A stretch of DNA of 64,000 bases from Maricaulis sp047308265 (lineage in GTDB: Bacteria; Pseudomonadota; Alphaproteobacteria; Caulobacterales; Maricaulaceae). Position 1 is the first letter of the stretch, and each line of letters starts with the position of its first letter. The notes under the pieces were generated by a model. The model ran no database searches. It was not told the origin of the DNA and saw only the letters and a program-made list of their open reading frames with translations. Below are positions 53,436 to 60,952 of this stretch, in pieces. The stretch is from contig NZ_JBKQWY010000008.1 in NCBI RefSeq assembly GCF_047308265.1, positions 124,001-188,000 on the forward strand, in the 5' to 3' direction. A program made the position numbers and the translations under genes.

Positions 53436-53908
53436 GGATCGAGAAACCCTTTCGGATCAAAGACGAGTGCCGCCGCCACCTCCGCGCTTTCGCTGGCTTT
53501 TGCCGTCGTCGCTTCAGATTTATCGCGGACGGTGATGCGCTCGCTATGCTTTTTGAGCGCCCCCTGAATCCACGCTAGGTCTTCCGCCTCGCACGGGAGC
53601 GAAACGCGCCAGTCGCCGTTTAGCGGGTCAAACCCGAGAGGGTCTTCGTTGGCGTCTGAGCCATCCGTCGCGGTATCGTCGTAGACGCAGTAGATGCGCG
53701 TGCGAGGTCCATCACACGTCACAACGATGGCAGCGTCTTTCGGAGCCTTGTCTGCGATGATGCTGGAGGCAACACCGTGCACCTTCAGGAGTTCATCACG
53801 CTGCACTCCCGCCTTGCCCTGCGTCAGCAGTTCGACGATTGCGTGCCACGTTTCACCGGCATCGCGGTGAGGCGTGCTGCCAAAAGTACGCCGGACGACT
53901 GTTGTCAT
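53432..53908 (-). CDS. CBASS accessory protein, possibly a second HORMA or closure-motif carrier (Cap8-like)
   Basis: 158 residues. It occupies the position of Cap8 in two-HORMA CBASS loci but I do not recognise a HORMA core. WHAIVELLTQGKAGVQRDELLKVHGVASSIIADKAPKDAAIVVTCDGPRTRIYCVYDD is followed by a low-complexity tail (DKSEATTAKASESAEVAAALVFDPKGFLDP). The tail with a hydrophobic-aspartate-proline ending resembles a flexible closure-peptide donor, which is an inference. Operon overlaps are four bases on both ends, so strictly co-translated. Confidence 0.6.
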   Translation of the reverse strand: MTTVVRRTFGSTPHRDAGETWHAIVELLTQGKAGVQRDELLKVHGVASSIIADKAPKDAAIVVTCDGPRTRIYCVYDDTATDGSDANEDPLGFDPLNGDWRVSLPCEAEDLAWIQGALKKHSERITVRDKSEATTAKASESAEVAAALVFDPKGFLDP

Positions 53909-54825
53909 TTCGCTTTCGTCCCTGCGCTACGGTTCAACTTAGCCTGCTGTGCTGCATGGTAGATATCTTCAAGCGTTACTTTGCTCGGATCCATCGCTAC
54001 TTCAGGGCGGCAAGCCAAAGCATTCGCCACCATCTTCCGAATTGCGCGGCCATCCAGGCCGACGCATTCTCCAGCACATCGATCAAACCCGGGTTTCGAC
54101 ACCAGCGAAGCGATGGGAGCATAAGTCTGACCCAAGCCGGTCAAACAATCGCGAAGGATATGCGCGCATGCGGCGTGATCGGGCAGCGGAACGCGCAGAA
54201 CGAGATCACAGCGCGACGTGAACGCGCTATCGACGGCATCCGGGAAATTACTCGTCGCAACAAAGAGAAGCTGGGGGAACCGCTCCGCCAACCCGTCGAG
54301 TTGAACCAGAACTGCGTCCGTCGCTCGGTGAATGTCAATGGGGTTAGCCTCGAGGCTCATTTTGGAGCGATCAGCCGCAAGAGTTTCGACTTCATCAAGC
54401 AGCACAATCGTTGGTCCTCCACTTGCAGCTTCGGCAATAGACTGGGAGAACAAATCAGACACCGCGCGCTGCGTCTTGCCCATCGCCGAACTGGTAAGCG
54501 AATGCGGCTCGACTTCGAGAAGACGAAAATTGGCTCGGGAAAATGACTGGGCCGTGCGGTGAGCTAGGCCTCGGGCCAGCGAGGTCTTGCCCGTTCCAGG
54601 CTCGCCAGTCAGCAAGATGACGCCGTGCAAGGGAATAACAGTGCGCGCGACTTTACCCCTCACTGAAAAGTTCAGCATTGCTTGCGACAGCAATTGTCGT
54701 TTCAACCTTTCGTCGATGAAGATCGAGTCCCAAAGCGCTCCAAGCGCTGGGTCCGGAAGCGCCCTCGCATTGCTGATCCCTTTCGGCAGGTCGGCTCCAA
54801 ACGACGGCTGAAACGTTGTGTTCAT
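53905..54825 (-). CDS. cap6: TRIP13-type AAA+ ATPase (Cap6)
   Basis: 306 residues. Walker A GEPGTGKTSLA (G74 to T81), Walker B IVLLDEVET (D144, E145), sensor 1 FVATSNFPDAVDSAFTSR and arginine finger region. The N-terminal part (KGISNARALPDPALGALWDSIFIDERLKRQLLSQAMLNFSVRGKV) matches the Pch2/TRIP13 adaptor segment. The ATPase opens HORMA proteins and so resets CBASS signalling. First gene of the operon, start at 54825; the 570-base gap 54826-55395 upstream should hold the promoter. Confidence 0.93.
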   Translation of the reverse strand: MNTTFQPSFGADLPKGISNARALPDPALGALWDSIFIDERLKRQLLSQAMLNFSVRGKVARTVIPLHGVILLTGEPGTGKTSLARGLAHRTAQSFSRANFRLLEVEPHSLTSSAMGKTQRAVSDLFSQSIAEAASGGPTIVLLDEVETLAADRSKMSLEANPIDIHRATDAVLVQLDGLAERFPQLLFVATSNFPDAVDSAFTSRCDLVLRVPLPDHAACAHILRDCLTGLGQTYAPIASLVSKPGFDRCAGECVGLDGRAIRKMVANALACRPEVAMDPSKVTLEDIYHAAQQAKLNRSAGTKAK

Positions 54826-55270
54826 TACGCATTCTCCATTTAACGCGCGCGCGCCGCTTCGAACAGATAGCTCGAAGCCGCAATTTCACCGTGCACCTTC
54901 GCGTCCCTACGCCCCGACAACGGGTTGTTCAGCTTATGCAGATGGTTAACCTTCATCTCACATGGGAACGATGAAGCGGTCATTCAAGATGTAGTGCCGA
55001 AGAATATTGACACCACGAAATATAGAGTCAATCTGGCCCGAATCGAAACCAATCTGACAACAGGATGCGCTAGCCTTCGGCATCGGCAAGCCGCCCACTC
55101 GCTAAGCCTGTGGATTTCCAGATTGTTGAAGCTTCCGATCGGCAGCACACCTCAGCGTCTCTCAGCTTCTCCAAGCCTCACACAGTTGGTTCGAAACAGA
55201 CATTCCGCTACGCTGACAGCTCAGGTATGAAATGAGGGCTCCGCCCCTCGCGCCGATCAAGGGTGCGGTT

Positions 55271-55304
55271 CCCGAGGCTCGGGCCGATGGCCCTGCGCCC
55301 GCCG
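55271..55304. repeat. Dispersed 34-bp repeat, copy B
   Basis: Same 34-bp sequence as 31739-31772 with three differences, in the 54826-55395 gap. In this copy no supported gene follows on the plus strand; the open frame from 55348 is antisense of the relaxase. The gap otherwise shows no gene. Confidence 0.8.
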
Positions 55305-55395
55305 CACTAATCCTTGACTGCGCTCACCCCCTTATTGGCTGGCTGTCATGGGTTGCAGGGGCAACCCTCATTCCAAGGTGAGGGAATGGGCCTGT

Positions 55396-56688
55396 TCAGG
55401 GCTCAATGCTTGGGCTTTGAGTGTGCTGGCGCGTTGGCTTCGCGCTTTGGCGATTGAAGGTCTCGCGCAGAGGTTCGGCACCGCGTTTTTCGAGGTCACA
55501 GACTTCGCGGTGGATAGCACTTTCCAGCTCGTAATGCTTCATCCGCATGGCACGGATTTTCACTTGCAGGCGCTGGCGCTCTGATAGCTGGCTTTCCATC
55601 ACCTGTCTGCGTTCCGCTAGGTCGCGGCGTTTGGCGGCCTCAGTTTCCTGTGCGTTGCGCTCCAAGGTGTGAGTGTGGCGGCCGGTCAGCCTGTCCCACA
55701 GGCCCAAGATGCCACGCCTAAGTCGAGCGGCGCGTTCTTGCGCTTCGAGCTTGCCGCGTTCCATTTGGCGGGCCTTGAGCTCGTGGCGGGCTGCGCGATG
55801 GCGTTCCACCAGCTTGTGGCGCGCAGCATTCAGCGGGCGTGCTTCCCGGCGTGCCAGCGTCTTTGCCTCTTCGAGATAGCCGCGCACCACAGGCGCCAGA
55901 TCACGCGCGATCTGACGTTTCGTTTCTTCCACGCTCGGCAAGTCCTGCGGGTCGCCTAGGCGCTCGGCGATGACATTTGCCCGCTGCCGTGTTGATCGAG
56001 CAATCGCCAGCGGTTCGCCTTCGACCGGAATGGCCACAAACCCGCGCCGATCACCGCGCGCGAGGTAGAGGCCGCGCTCTCGAAGCGCCGCCGCAAAGCT
56101 AGCCCGCGAGTCTGAAACCGCCCAGCAGTCCTGGATCGCTTCTTTGAGGTTACGGGCATTGCGGCCCATCCGCTTGGCTTGCTGCCATTCGGCGAGCGAG
56201 AAATTCCTTGGGTCCGCCTCACGGCTATTCATAAAGCCGCGCGGCATCTTCCAGCCGTGCTCCAGATAGAGCTCACGCCCCAGATCCCGCAGCTTGTTCT
56301 TGAAATAAGGAAGCGGCTTTGCCGTCATGGTCTGCGCATCGATCCGCGACCACACCGCGTGGCAATGCCGGCGACCTTCCTTCTCATGAAAGACAACAAC
56401 CCGTGGCTGGCCGGTCAGGCCGTTGGCCTCCTCGATACGAGACAGCGCGTTTTCAAAGGAATCGATATCGACGCGTTCGGTTTCAGGTGGGTTCAGCGAT
56501 ACCGAGAAGAGATACTGCTTGCAGCGCGTGCCCTTGGCCACCGCCTGGGCTTCTTTAAGCGCTTCCACGACACCCTCTGACACAAAACCGCTGATCTCGT
56601 GCACTTCCACATGCTCGTTCTCGTCCGTGCGCAGAAGGTGAAGGCCGAGTTGCTTTGCCCCGCCGCGCTGTGATGCCACTAAGATCAT
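55396..56688 (-). CDS. Relaxase, MobA/VirD2 (MOBP) family
   Basis: 430 residues. The histidine motif is PRVVVFHEKEGRRHCHAVWSRID (H...HxHxxxxR), and YLEHGWKMP with SLAEWQQAKR follows, as in VirD2/MobA-like relaxases. The catalytic Tyr is expected near the N-terminus, but MILVASQRGGAKQLGLHLLRTDENEHVEV shows none at the usual spot, so it may lie later. The C-terminal half is a long basic coiled coil (DNA and primase-free). It nicks at oriT and leads the strand to the coupling protein. Follows the MobC-like gene by three bases. Confidence 0.88.
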   Translation of the reverse strand: MILVASQRGGAKQLGLHLLRTDENEHVEVHEISGFVSEGVVEALKEAQAVAKGTRCKQYLFSVSLNPPETERVDIDSFENALSRIEEANGLTGQPRVVVFHEKEGRRHCHAVWSRIDAQTMTAKPLPYFKNKLRDLGRELYLEHGWKMPRGFMNSREADPRNFSLAEWQQAKRMGRNARNLKEAIQDCWAVSDSRASFAAALRERGLYLARGDRRGFVAIPVEGEPLAIARSTRQRANVIAERLGDPQDLPSVEETKRQIARDLAPVVRGYLEEAKTLARREARPLNAARHKLVERHRAARHELKARQMERGKLEAQERAARLRRGILGLWDRLTGRHTHTLERNAQETEAAKRRDLAERRQVMESQLSERQRLQVKIRAMRMKHYELESAIHREVCDLEKRGAEPLRETFNRQSAKPTRQHTQSPSIEP

Positions 56689-56691
56689 GGG

Positions 56692-57039
56692 TCAGCGCTC
56701 CTTGATGCCGAGCGCCTTCATGAGCAGCGATTTGATCACGGCAATATCGGCGCACGCCGCGCGAATAGAGGCTTGGGTTTCTGGGTCGAGTGGGAGTGCG
56801 CCTTGCTCAATGGCCTTGGCCATTGAGCGAATAGCGGGACCAACCCCGCTTCGCCCCAGTAGTGCCAGCGCTTGGGCAATCTCGCCGCGCGATGGATGTG
56901 CCGCAGCTTTGCGGCGTTCACCGAACAGCCGCGCTTTGATGAAACCACCCAGTGGCTCACCGTCCGCCATACGCTCCAGGCGCATGCGTTCGTCTGCGCT
57001 CAGGCGCAGCGAAAGCGGGGATGGGCGTTTGGCGGTCAT
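56692..57039 (-). CDS. MobC-like relaxosome accessory protein
   Basis: 115 residues from MTAKRPSPLSLRLSADERMRLERMADGEPLGGFIKARLFG at 57039. The N-terminal part has the short strand-helix-helix plan of ribbon-helix-helix mobilization proteins; the rest is helical (IAQALALLGRSGVGPAIRSMAKAIEQGALPL). It would bend DNA near oriT. In-frame extension to 57087 has no ribosome site benefit. It is followed by the relaxase. Confidence 0.8.
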   Translation of the reverse strand: MTAKRPSPLSLRLSADERMRLERMADGEPLGGFIKARLFGERRKAAAHPSRGEIAQALALLGRSGVGPAIRSMAKAIEQGALPLDPETQASIRAACADIAVIKSLLMKALGIKER

Positions 57040-57070
57040 GGGCGGGTACGGGTTCCTTGAATTGAATACG

Positions 57071-57196
57071 AAAAAGCCCGCCCTCACAGTGTGAGAGCGG
57101 GCGACCTATGGCGGGAGGAATGAGGCCCACTTCGGGGGCTTTCCTGTGGATGACGCGAACCTACCTCTTGGTTGCAGTCACCTGACCGTTATCCTG
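57071..57196. other. Candidate oriT region
   Basis: An A5-flanked hairpin GCCCGC-c-CTCAC-agt-GTGAG-a-GCGGGC at 57076-57102 and ATCCTGG at 57191-57197, resembling the MOBP nic consensus (YATCCTG-Y), lie upstream of the mobC-like gene. A promoter and a minus-strand terminator-like structure could also be read here. Confidence 0.4.
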
Positions 57197-57233
57197 GAAG
57201 CAGATTCCAAACTAACCTCAAAAGCCTTTGACC

Positions 57234-58070
57234 ATGCAAAGATTCACATCCTTCGCTTACTGGCATTGCCCCCAATGCGAACACGTAAACAGTCAGGACA
57301 TTTGCGTGCCTGAGCTGGATTTCTCCGCCGAACGCATGTCCGAAATGACCGTCGATGATGTCACGGAGATTTGCTGCGATCAGTGCAAAACGATCTTCAC
57401 TGGGCATGTGTGGGTCTATTCCGGCAGCACCGAATTCAACATCGAAGGTCCGCATGAATTCGCCTTCCAAGGTGATATGCCAATGTACGAGCCGGAAGAA
57501 GAATTCGAGCCAGCAGATGACCCCCACTCAATCGCGCTAGAGGCCCTGGAACTCCTAGACAGCATGGTTGGCTCAGAAGGGCCTAGAAATGACCCGCAGT
57601 TCACGAACCGGCTTGTGTTCGCCGGGGCCGTTGCATGCCTCGAGGCATACCTAGGTGACACTCTGATCAACGAAATCCGCGCCGATTCCGACGCCCGCGA
57701 CCAGCTTCTCAAGAATGATCGCAATCTTGGCGGAGAAAAACTTACCGCAGCCAGCCTAGTAGAAAATCCTGACGCGCTAACCACCCTTGTCGTAAGCAAA
57801 CTTCGTACTGTTTTGTATCACCGACTGGGAGACGCCAAGCGCATGTACCGTCAAGCCTTGGGTATCAACATCTTCCCGTCGGATCACGAGCGAGAATTTT
57901 TGTTTCCAGCCATGCAGTTGCGCCATGATTGCGTTCATCGCAACGGCCGAGACAAGGAAGGAAACAAACTCACAGGCTTTACTGAAGAGTACGTGCATTC
58001 CGCCATCGCCGCGATCAGAGCCGTTGTAGATCACGTGGAATTCACAAGGACCGATGATTTAGAATTCTGA
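57234..58070 (+). CDS. Zinc-ribbon HEPN-type protein, putative RNase
   Basis: 278 residues from ATG at 57234. Two Cys pairs (YWHCPQCEHVN and ICCDQCKTIF) make an N-terminal zinc ribbon. The C-terminal helical domain has RLVFAGAVACLEAYLGDTLI and LRHDCVHRNGRD, whose R-x4-H is the HEPN RNase motif in its usual setting (R..C/V.H.NG). HEPN enzymes cut RNA in defence or toxin systems. Its last bases overlap the displaced integrase exon on the other strand. No antitoxin gene sits next to it, so the trigger is unknown. Confidence 0.7.
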   Translation: MQRFTSFAYWHCPQCEHVNSQDICVPELDFSAERMSEMTVDDVTEICCDQCKTIFTGHVWVYSGSTEFNIEGPHEFAFQGDMPMYEPEEEFEPADDPHSIALEALELLDSMVGSEGPRNDPQFTNRLVFAGAVACLEAYLGDTLINEIRADSDARDQLLKNDRNLGGEKLTAASLVENPDALTTLVVSKLRTVLYHRLGDAKRMYRQALGINIFPSDHEREFLFPAMQLRHDCVHRNGRDKEGNKLTGFTEEYVHSAIAAIRAVVDHVEFTRTDDLEF

Positions 58071-58172
58071 GGGCTCCGGTGGATTAATCAGCGTCCCCAC
58101 CTTCATCTCTTCCAGCTCCCTGTTCCATTCCGCCATCGTTTCGAAGAGAGAGTTCAAAGTTTCTCCCTCTAG
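58059..58172 (-). other. Displaced native C-terminal exon of the integrase
   Basis: On the minus strand, directly after the core, the frame of the serine recombinase continues for 37 codons to a TAA at 58059-58061: it begins LEGETLNSLFETMAEWNREL and ends with EPSEF. It has no start of its own. Joining it to the integrase across GCGGCACCAT gives a 554-residue protein. Confidence 0.85.
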
Positions 58173-58181
58173 CGGCACCAT
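58172..58181. other. Right attachment core (attR)
   Basis: Second copy of GCGGCACCAT. GAGAGTTCAA about 20 bases to its left also occurs in the T arm of tRNA-Thr. Confidence 0.85.
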
Positions 58182-58196
58182 TTTTCTCTTTTTTTT
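58181..58196 (+). terminator. Original T-rich terminator of tRNA-Thr
   Basis: TTTTTCTCTTTTTTTT follows the right core. Placed after the core in the uninterrupted chromosome it would stand right after the CCA of tRNA-Thr, where a processed tRNA transcript usually ends. Confidence 0.7.
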
Positions 58197-58721
58197 CCGC
58201 TCCGCTCGAAGTCGTGTCCTGTCGCGACGCGTGCGTCAGGGTTCGGGCTCGCATGAAGCGCGCTCAGGGCTGGGGTTCCTCTCCCTGTGCGATCCCACAA
58301 AAGGCCTGAGTGCATTACACCTTATGCGAACCGTGCATAGCTCTGATGCGAGCACTCCAGATCCCTGTTCGCTGATCACACAGTAATGTCAGCAACACGT
58401 GCCGCCATTTCAGCGGCCGTCGAGGTATGAGTGCAAGGCGTCGGATCTAAACATGGCAGAACTTCAAAGCCTCAAAGACAGACCTGCCCCGCATGACCCG
58501 GCGGCTGAGCCCGTCGCGATTATGCCACCCGTCTCGCCAATCCCTGCAAAAACCATCCTGGCGAATGGGAGCGCTGCAAAAACAGGCCCTGCGCTCACCC
58601 GACCTGCGAACACCCGTCTGAACCCGGAACCGCACCCATCTTTGATCGTCAGCGCTGTGCGTCTCGGTCTGGTGTGCGCCGTGATCCAGACCCCGCCCCA
58701 ATCCTAGAGCCGGGCCTGAAT

Positions 58722-58769
58722 TCGGTCTCAGTTTCGAGCCCAGGTTCGGGCCCAGATTCGGACCTAGAG
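58722..58769. repeat. Four imperfect 12-bp tandem units
   Basis: TCGGTCTCAGTT, TCGAGCCCAGGT, TCGGGCCCAGAT and TCGGACCTAGAG follow each other and run into the 3' end of the endolysin-like gene (stop at 58764). The 58197-58721 stretch before them shows no supportable gene. A similar TCAGGCCC pattern occurs at about 29057-29100. Confidence 0.6.
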
Positions 58770-59543
58770 ACGAATGAAATCCTTGTTGGCATAACCCCGG
58801 GTTCGCAAGCAAACCTCATAGCCTTCGCGCGAACCGTCATCATTGGTATTGCCTTCCAGCGTACGAAGCACATCGTCGGTCGCCGACATCACAAGCCCGA
58901 TATGCACCCAGTCCGTCTCGGTTTTGCGGTTCAGGAACAGCGCTCCACCCGCCAGATGATGGGCCTGAACGTCCGCCTCGGGGATAAACAGATTGGCCGC
59001 CTTGGCCTGCTGGGCGAACTGGTCGCACCCCACATGGCCTTCGATGGGCATGTCCATATCAAGTGCCTCGGCGGCCTGACGCATCACGAAGCGCACAAAT
59101 CCGGCACACCAGGCCCAGGCGTCGCCATCCTGGCCATCCATGAAGAGCCGCACCCACGGACCCCGATTTTGTCCGCCCACTTCACGCGGATGCCAGACGA
59201 GGAGTTGACGGGCAAAGGCCCGCACCGCTCCACCATAAGCCACAGGAAGATTGGCCGGAACCACGAGGGAGGCCACCATCGGAGCGACCAGCACCGACCA
59301 CGTCTCTTCATTCACGACACCCGTGACCGGCAAATTGGTTCGCGTCTGAAAGTCCCGCACACCCTGATCGGTCGCGGAACCGAAATCGCCATCAATGACG
59401 AGTTTGAGATCGTGAAGTAAGAGCCATTCCTGCACGCGCTGAGCCCGGAGTCCCTTTTCCCCGCGTGCTATCTTGCCCGGAAATTCGATCTCATGCTGGA
59501 TAAAGTCTGCGAGTTTATCCATGCCGTGTCTGTCGGTGTACAT
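58764..59543 (-). CDS. Peptidoglycan-binding endolysin-like protein
   Basis: 259 residues. EKGLRAQRVQEWLLLHDLKLVIDGDFGSATDQGVRDFQTRTNLPVTGVVNEETW is a PG-binding-1 domain. WCAGFVRFVMRQAAEALDMDM..HVGCDQFAQQAK and HHLAGGALFLNR..DWVHIGLVMSATDDVLRTLEGNTNDDG have the Cys, His and Asn arrangement of a CHAP/NlpC-type amidase domain. It binds and cuts murein. The ATG at 59543 follows GGGAAGG. No signal peptide, so export may use a holin or another system; phage- or GTA-related origin is possible. Confidence 0.85.
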   Translation of the reverse strand: MYTDRHGMDKLADFIQHEIEFPGKIARGEKGLRAQRVQEWLLLHDLKLVIDGDFGSATDQGVRDFQTRTNLPVTGVVNEETWSVLVAPMVASLVVPANLPVAYGGAVRAFARQLLVWHPREVGGQNRGPWVRLFMDGQDGDAWAWCAGFVRFVMRQAAEALDMDMPIEGHVGCDQFAQQAKAANLFIPEADVQAHHLAGGALFLNRKTETDWVHIGLVMSATDDVLRTLEGNTNDDGSREGYEVCLRTRGYANKDFIRL

Positions 59544-59622
59544 CGCTGCGCCTTCCCTGTTTTGCCGTGTTCGTCTTGTTTGCCGTGTGGGCCGTGTTCG
59601 CCTTTATTACCGTATGCGCCGA

Positions 59623-59826
59623 TTAGTCCTGAGGGTCATTTTCACCGCGCCTTTGCGAGGTATTCGGCAGGCCAAAACGACGTGCTGGAGTGCTGTTCCG
59701 GTCGACGGTCAAACGGGGCAACACTAACGCCGATACTCTAACGGACGCAGAGCCTGCCCACCCCGTGAGCGCGATCACGCAGACGGCAATCCAGAGGGCC
59801 AGACGCGACGCACCGAACCAACCCAA
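59623..59826 (-). CDS. Possible small membrane protein upstream of the endolysin-like gene
   Basis: 67 residues from a TTG at 59826 with AGGA close upstream. SRLALWIAVCVIALTGWAGSASVRV is a plausible membrane or signal segment, followed by a basic polar tail. A small one-pass protein before an endolysin can be holin-like, but similarity is not shown and the frame may be chance. The rest of the 374-base gap 59544-59917 shows no gene. Confidence 0.3.
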   Translation of the reverse strand: MGWFGASRLALWIAVCVIALTGWAGSASVRVSALVLPRLTVDRNSTPARRFGLPNTSQRRGENDPQD

Positions 59827-59917
59827 ATGATCCTACCTGCTTTCCCTCATCACGTGCGCGACATGTTTATAAAACCCGGTACTGGCCATCCCCTGTAAGG
59901 CGTGGCACAGGTGAACC

Positions 59918-60952
59918 ATGTCAGCTTTTTTCCCGCTCCTATCCCCCCGCGAAACCGGCCGCCTCACCCTGGAGGACGGCGCTGAGCTGGTCTGGGAACG
60001 TCACGGCAACCGCTCCGGCACCCCCCTTCTCTTTCTACACGGCGGTCCGGGGTCTGGCGTCTCGGACAAACAACGCCGGATGTTCGACCCCAACCGGTTC
60101 GACATCATCCTGTTTGATCAACGCGGTGCAGGGCGCTCGCGCCCGGTGCTCGATCTGGAGCGCAATACGACCACGCAACTCGTCGATGACATCGAGGCCT
60201 TGCGTCACCATCTCGATATTGAATCCTGGATCGTCGGTGGCGGCAGCTGGGGATCGACCTTGGCGCTTGCGTATGCGCAGACCCATCCCCAGCGTGTCCG
60301 GGCCCTCGCCCTGACCGCGGTTTTTCTCGGCCGGGCCCAGGAGCTTGGCTGGTGGCATAACCCCCAGGGTGCGCCGCGCTTTTATCCCCAGGCCTACGCG
60401 ACCTTCCTGGAGCCCGTCCCGCTGGTGCACCGGGCAAGCGCCCTGTCGATCATGGACTGGTATTACTGGGCCATGCGCTCGGAGCTCAGCAAATTCCCTG
60501 ACCGCATTCGCCGCCTGGCAGACCCGGACTGCACCCTGGAGGACGCGCGCGACTCGCTCCTTTACCGCTGGACGGAATACGAGGATCACCTGTCCTATCT
60601 GACGATCAGCGAGGCCGAGGTGTTCGACGGCATCAAACAGGCCGGTCCGGAATTCACCACCGCCCATTCCCTCATCGAAGCCCATTATTTCGTCGAGGGA
60701 TGTTTCATGGACGAAAACCAGCTGATCGAGGATGCCGGACGACTGGCCGCCATCCCGATGACCATCCTGCATTCCAAACAGGACATGGTCTGCCCGCCCC
60801 AGGCCGCGGTTGATCTGGCCAGAGCCTGCCCGCACGCCCGTCTTGAACTGGTAGACGCGCACGGCCACGCCCTGACTGAACAGATCCAGCCGCTCTGGCG
60901 GGAGATGCTGGCCGATCTGGCCGATCAGGTCGAAGGGTCGAACACCAGATAG
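59918..60952 (+). CDS. pip: Proline iminopeptidase
   Basis: 344 residues of the alpha/beta-hydrolase S33 family. LFLHGGPGSGVSDKQRRMFDPNRFDIILFDQRGAGRS and the nucleophile elbow VGGGSWGSTLALAYAQ are diagnostic; the catalytic His is in DAHGHALT and the Asp near LHSKQDMVCPP. It releases N-terminal proline from peptides in the cytoplasm. The stop overlaps the end of the convergent DUF2793 gene by 28 bases. Confidence 0.93.
   Translation: MSAFFPLLSPRETGRLTLEDGAELVWERHGNRSGTPLLFLHGGPGSGVSDKQRRMFDPNRFDIILFDQRGAGRSRPVLDLERNTTTQLVDDIEALRHHLDIESWIVGGGSWGSTLALAYAQTHPQRVRALALTAVFLGRAQELGWWHNPQGAPRFYPQAYATFLEPVPLVHRASALSIMDWYYWAMRSELSKFPDRIRRLADPDCTLEDARDSLLYRWTEYEDHLSYLTISEAEVFDGIKQAGPEFTTAHSLIEAHYFVEGCFMDENQLIEDAGRLAAIPMTILHSKQDMVCPPQAAVDLARACPHARLELVDAHGHALTEQIQPLWREMLADLADQVEGSNTR

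Larger units (their letters stand above)
29522..58181. mobile_element. 28.65-kb integrative mobilizable element in tRNA-Thr with a defence island
   Basis: Bounded by GCGGCACCAT at 29522-29531 and 58172-58181. It carries a serine recombinase against the tRNA, a relaxase with MobC partner, a VirD4-type coupling protein and ArdA, but no VirB4, VirB6, pilus or other mating-channel gene, so it should transfer only with a helper. Cargo includes HORMA/TRIP13 CBASS, a 1286-aa nuclease-ATPase and a HEPN protein. Several stretches (33.3-35.0 kb, 41.2-43.9 kb) are visibly more AT-rich than the chromosome, consistent with mixed origins. Confidence 0.92.

Noticed and set aside
55348..55584. Plus-strand frame downstream of repeat copy B
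   Set aside because: It is antisense to the relaxase C-terminus and has no motif; it was considered as a gene following the leader repeat.
29522..58181. Autonomous integrative conjugative element
   Set aside because: Only relaxase, MobC and coupling protein are present. There is no VirB4 or channel gene, so mobilizable is the better description.
58447..58812. Minus-strand frame with LGPNLGPNLGS repeats
   Set aside because: It reflects the 12-bp DNA repeats at 58722-58769 and overlaps the end of the endolysin-like gene; no start context.
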